Source: Tachypleus tridentatus (lineage: Eukaryota > Arthropoda > Merostomata > Xiphosura > Limulidae). From it: a stretch of 64,000 nt of DNA. Position 1 is the first letter of the stretch, and each line of letters begins with the position of its first letter. This document shows positions 60,752 through 64,000 of the stretch, in pieces. Location of the stretch: NCBI RefSeq assembly GCF_004210375.1, contig NW_027467782.1:38429771-38493770 (forward strand). Direction: 5' to 3'. The notes beneath the pieces are model-generated. The model made no database searches and had not been told where the DNA came from. It saw only the letters and a program-made list of their open reading frames with translations. The translations under genes and the position numbers were made by a program.

Positions 60752-63399
60752 TATCTTTATTATTCAATTGTGATTGTTAAAATCTTGATAGTGTATTTCC
60801 CTATGTAAATTTAAACATTTCTATTACAATGCTTTATTGTCTTACTTTTAAGTATAAAAATGAAAAAATACACAAAATATATGAAAGAAATTTCTGTTGT
60901 GATGTTTGCTCTTTATTTCTTTCTGGCATTGAAATAATGAATATTAATATAAATACAGAAATATATCAAATTTTGTAAGTTTTATTGAATGTTTATTGTG
61001 AATTATTAAAATTTATAACATGATTTTACCTATGATAACAGTGTTTATGCCAAAAATTCTTTTTTACACATTCTATCATTTTCAAATTAGTGGAGAAAAA
61101 TGAAAATTATGAAATTTTTAACACAGATACTATCAAATGTTTGCTTAGTATTCAGACTTGGATTTGGGTAAGAATAAAAAACAAACTGAAAATTGCCTTA
61201 GTTTTGATGTACCAGAGTTGTTTCATGATTATTCTTCCAATACCAAACATTACTTCCTCTCACATCAATAAATAGTTTGGTGCTTTTATCTATATGTAAA
61301 AAAAAAGCATGCCTAACAGTTAAATGGTAAAGTGTGTCTTGCATGCAGATTATCATGTGACAACCTTCCCACCAATAGTAGTGCAACACACATGCTCCTG
61401 ATATGTGCAACTCCCTCTGTTCTCTTTCACTGAATTATTTCTTCTTGGTTGGTTGTTCTTGTGTTGTGACTTTTAATTTGTTCTCGTTTCATGTGTTTAT
61501 TGTTGTTTTTTCTCATATTTGTATCAATTTCTCTCAACAGGTTTACTCTTTATTATACAGTAGTGATATTTGTAACTTGTTGAATTATTTTGAAGTGGAA
61601 TTATTCTATATTTCTATTTAGTTATGGACTTGTTACTTTGTTACAAAAAAGTATTTCTTTCTGTCAGTATGGTTGTAATGTGTTCATTTTGAATTATGAA
61701 TTACACATTCTAAGTTACCATTTCAGAAGTTATATTTTCTATTAGCACATTTATACAGGTTTCTAGTGGTGGTATTCTACTGCAAAATAATCAGCTTTTT
61801 TTCATTGTTATATTGATTCTCCAGAGTGCTGACATTTGTTGTGCCTTGACTTGAGTTTGGTGGTCTGCACATTTTTAAATACAGTCTGCCAACTTTGGGC
61901 AGATTAAACATCTATAGTTATGAGTTTATAACATTTTTATTGCTAGTATCATTATCTGTTGTTATTTGGGCTCCATAACATAAGTTTTGGTAGATTGGTA
62001 CTGAGAGTTTAGTTTAGGTTTAGGCTTAGTTGTATCCTGCATTCTATACCATTCAATTAGGCTTATCATTGGTTTTTGTTATTTTAGGATTACGTGTAAT
62101 TTATCTTACTGGTATATCAATTATTGGGTTAACAATATTGTTTTTTTTTCATATATCGTGTCTCATACATATCTTAATGTTTACATACAATTACTTACTT
62201 TTAAAAAATAACTTCTGTTTAATTTTCATTATTATTTGTCTCGTATACTTTTCCCTATTAACTTGGTTTATGTGGAACCCTGTAGCCAGGGTCCACACAG
62301 ACTTCTAGTATTCTACATGCTTATTGTCAGGTTAGTATTTTTAAATTAGAGTTTAGTGATATATTTCATCTTCACTGTTCAATTTGGCTTAAAAAGAGTC
62401 TGTTATTTTTTAATTACCTATATTTCTACCTCAGGGGTAAATTAATAATTAAATTAAATATTTTATTTGCTTTAATGCATAACATCTGATACATATGTTT
62501 ATTTCACCACACAATTTCTCAACATTTACAATTTATCAGTTATTTCATTTTGTTGTTCTTTATAATTTATATGTTTTACTATTACTTTTGTTTGTGAGGA
62601 GCTCTGAGGGTCAGGGTACATCCTACTTTCTCCAGATATTGTTTGCCTTCCTCCTACTATAGCAAAACCCATTGAGATGAATGTTAATTTTCTTCCACCT
62701 GATCATGGCTTGCCTTTCTAGACCTTGACTGCTGAATATGTGAGACTTACCTCAGTTTTATTATTTTTTATAGACATGTTTTTGCAGTATAATATTTCCT
62801 TCCTTTTCTAGATATTGTTTCACAATGAGCATTTTTGTCTCTCTTTTGGAAGTGAGTACTTGCAAGCCTTGTCCAACCGTGGCATTTGTTCTTTTTGCCT
62901 TAGTTTACCATCAGGCAAATTTTCTTCTTGATTCTATATCCTTGAGATCTCTGTTGCCAGTGTTGGGAAAACCCTCTCTTAATCCTACCCATTTTATCCC
63001 CTACCTAGATTTTAACTTTGTCTTATTTTTCGATTCTCCTACGGATAATGTTTAACTTACACTTTTTCTTAAACATTCCACTCATATTTAGGGATTTTCA
63101 TCAGATACTGCCTTGTCCTTCCTTTCTAACCAGTGAACTGTGTAATGAAATTAGTTACTTACTTATATTATATAAGATATAATATACTTACTTATATAAG
63201 ATATTGTTTCCAATAATGGAAAGTGGTGAATTGGGCCATTATGCATGATTCAGTACATAAACCATATCTGAACGATTATAAAAGATATGATGTTTTGATT
63301 TTGTAATATATATATCAGTAATTTGAGTCCCTAATTCATACAAAACTATAGATTTAGTATTTTGATACAATAAACATCAATTTGAACTAGATTCTTAAC
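60752..63399. other. No confident gene
   Basis: AT-rich, probably intronic or intergenic. A short stretch near 61090-61167 ends in a good donor (GTAAGA) but cannot be joined in frame to the exon at 59533 by its simplest acceptor. The hydrophobic frame at 62030-62308 looks like chance in T-rich sequence. Confidence 0.4.
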
Positions 63400-64000
63400 T
63401 CAGTTCAGATGGGTCATGCATCAAAGGCCATATCATTGCTTTTATTGATTTGAGAGATTTCACCCCTTCAACATAGTCATTAAAGTACACCTACTCAGAA
63501 CCCTTTCCAACAGTTCAATGCCTGTTTAAATAAAAAAGAATAAAGGTTCTAAGACTGAACCCTGAGGTACCCCATTTGTGAAATTAGTACATTTTGGATG
63601 AACTTGGTAACAACCTTCTTTTTCTCTTCCGTCCAGCCATTCGTCTATCCAGTTTGCTAACTTATTCCCCACACATACAGAGAGAACTTTTTTACAAGCC
63701 TTTTATATATTACCTTGTCAAATGTATTCTGAAAATCCAGGTATATCAAATCTACACTTACCTTTATTTACATTGGCAGTAACCTTTTCAAGGAATGTCA
63801 AAGATTCGTAATGCAAGATTTTTCCTTCAGTAAAACCATGTTGACCGTCTCATCAATTTGTCAGCTTTTCAGAATGACTTTGCAAAGCATCTTTTAATAC
63901 AGTATATGACTAATAGGTCCATAATTACTGGGACAGTTTTTCTCACCTCCTTTGAAATTAGCAGTTACATTAGCTAATTTCCAGTCCTCTGGTACCTACT
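63400..64000 (-). pseudogene. LINE reverse transcriptase fragment (CR1/Jockey type)
   Basis: Read on the minus strand from the window edge, broken frames give NYGPIS-like, KDALQSHSEKLT, DGQHGFTEGK, LLTFLEKVTANVNKG, then NKLANWIDEWLDGREKKKVV and QNGVPQGSVLEPLF. These are the ordered blocks of a non-LTR retrotransposon reverse transcriptase. The catalytic YLDFSKAFD block is reduced to DIPGFSE. The element runs off the right edge, so its 5' part is not visible. Confidence 0.85.

Noticed and set aside
61090-61275. Plus-strand frame as the next ATR-like exon
   Set aside because: Its best acceptor gives the wrong phase for the donor at 59533; a different acceptor would fit, but the peptide has no clear ATR similarity.
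62030-62308. Hydrophobic 92-codon frame as a membrane protein
   Set aside because: T-rich sequence produces hydrophobic codons by chance; no splice sites or homologous motif support it.
1-64000. CRISPR array, operon or other prokaryotic system
   Set aside because: The repeats are transposons, tandem units and short satellites in split-gene eukaryotic DNA; nothing has repeat-spacer periodicity.

Overview
The window is AT-rich eukaryotic DNA with split genes, consensus GT/AG splice sites, AATAAA poly(A) signals and many transposon remnants. A tRNA-derived SINE (A-box-like head, perfect GGTTCGAATCC B box, tail rich in AAAC) occurs at least 17 times. From memory this SINE family is typical of horseshoe crabs (Xiphosura). 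I therefore suggest a horseshoe crab or related chelicerate, as an inference rather than a search result.

Layout. Two runs of exactly 500 N (20376-20875 and 55626-56125) divide the window into three contigs. Contig 1 (1-20375) is, almost base for base, the reverse complement of 27212-47764 in contig 2. Contig 2 (20876-55625) also contains a direct duplication: 20876-30000 recurs at 47103-55625, a spacing of about 26.2 kb. Inside both inverted arms lies a smaller tandem array of three units of about 4.2 kb. Contig 3 (56126-64000) is unrelated single-copy sequence. Copies differ by homopolymer indels, typical of long-read noise, and by larger events such as a deletion of about 570 bp and repeat-number changes.

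Host genes. (1) Exons of the checkpoint kinase gene ATR lie on the minus strand of contig 2, in two copies (25012-25830 and 51299-52118), each damaged differently. Two plus-strand exons on contig 3 (57080-57259 and 59367-59533) look like an earlier, N-terminal part of ATR. (2) A gene whose last two coding exons make one PDZ domain runs on the plus strand of the right arm, with a mirrored copy in contig 1. Its first PDZ half-exon is present three times, once per 4.2 kb unit, while the second half-exon (45871-46049) is present once. (3) A probable terminal exon of a small membrane protein converges on the PDZ gene (46783-46967).

Mobile DNA. There are ZNF862-like hAT elements (three copies of one insertion), a Tigger/pogo transposase fragment (two copies), a frameshifted Tc1 element close to an ATR-like exon, a CR1/Jockey-type LINE fragment at the right edge, a possible Penelope-like tail, and SINEs in both orientations.

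The most interesting points are the tandemly duplicated PDZ half-exon, whose length allows only one copy per transcript, and the question of whether the palindrome and ATR duplication are biology or unresolved haplotypes and mis-oriented contigs.
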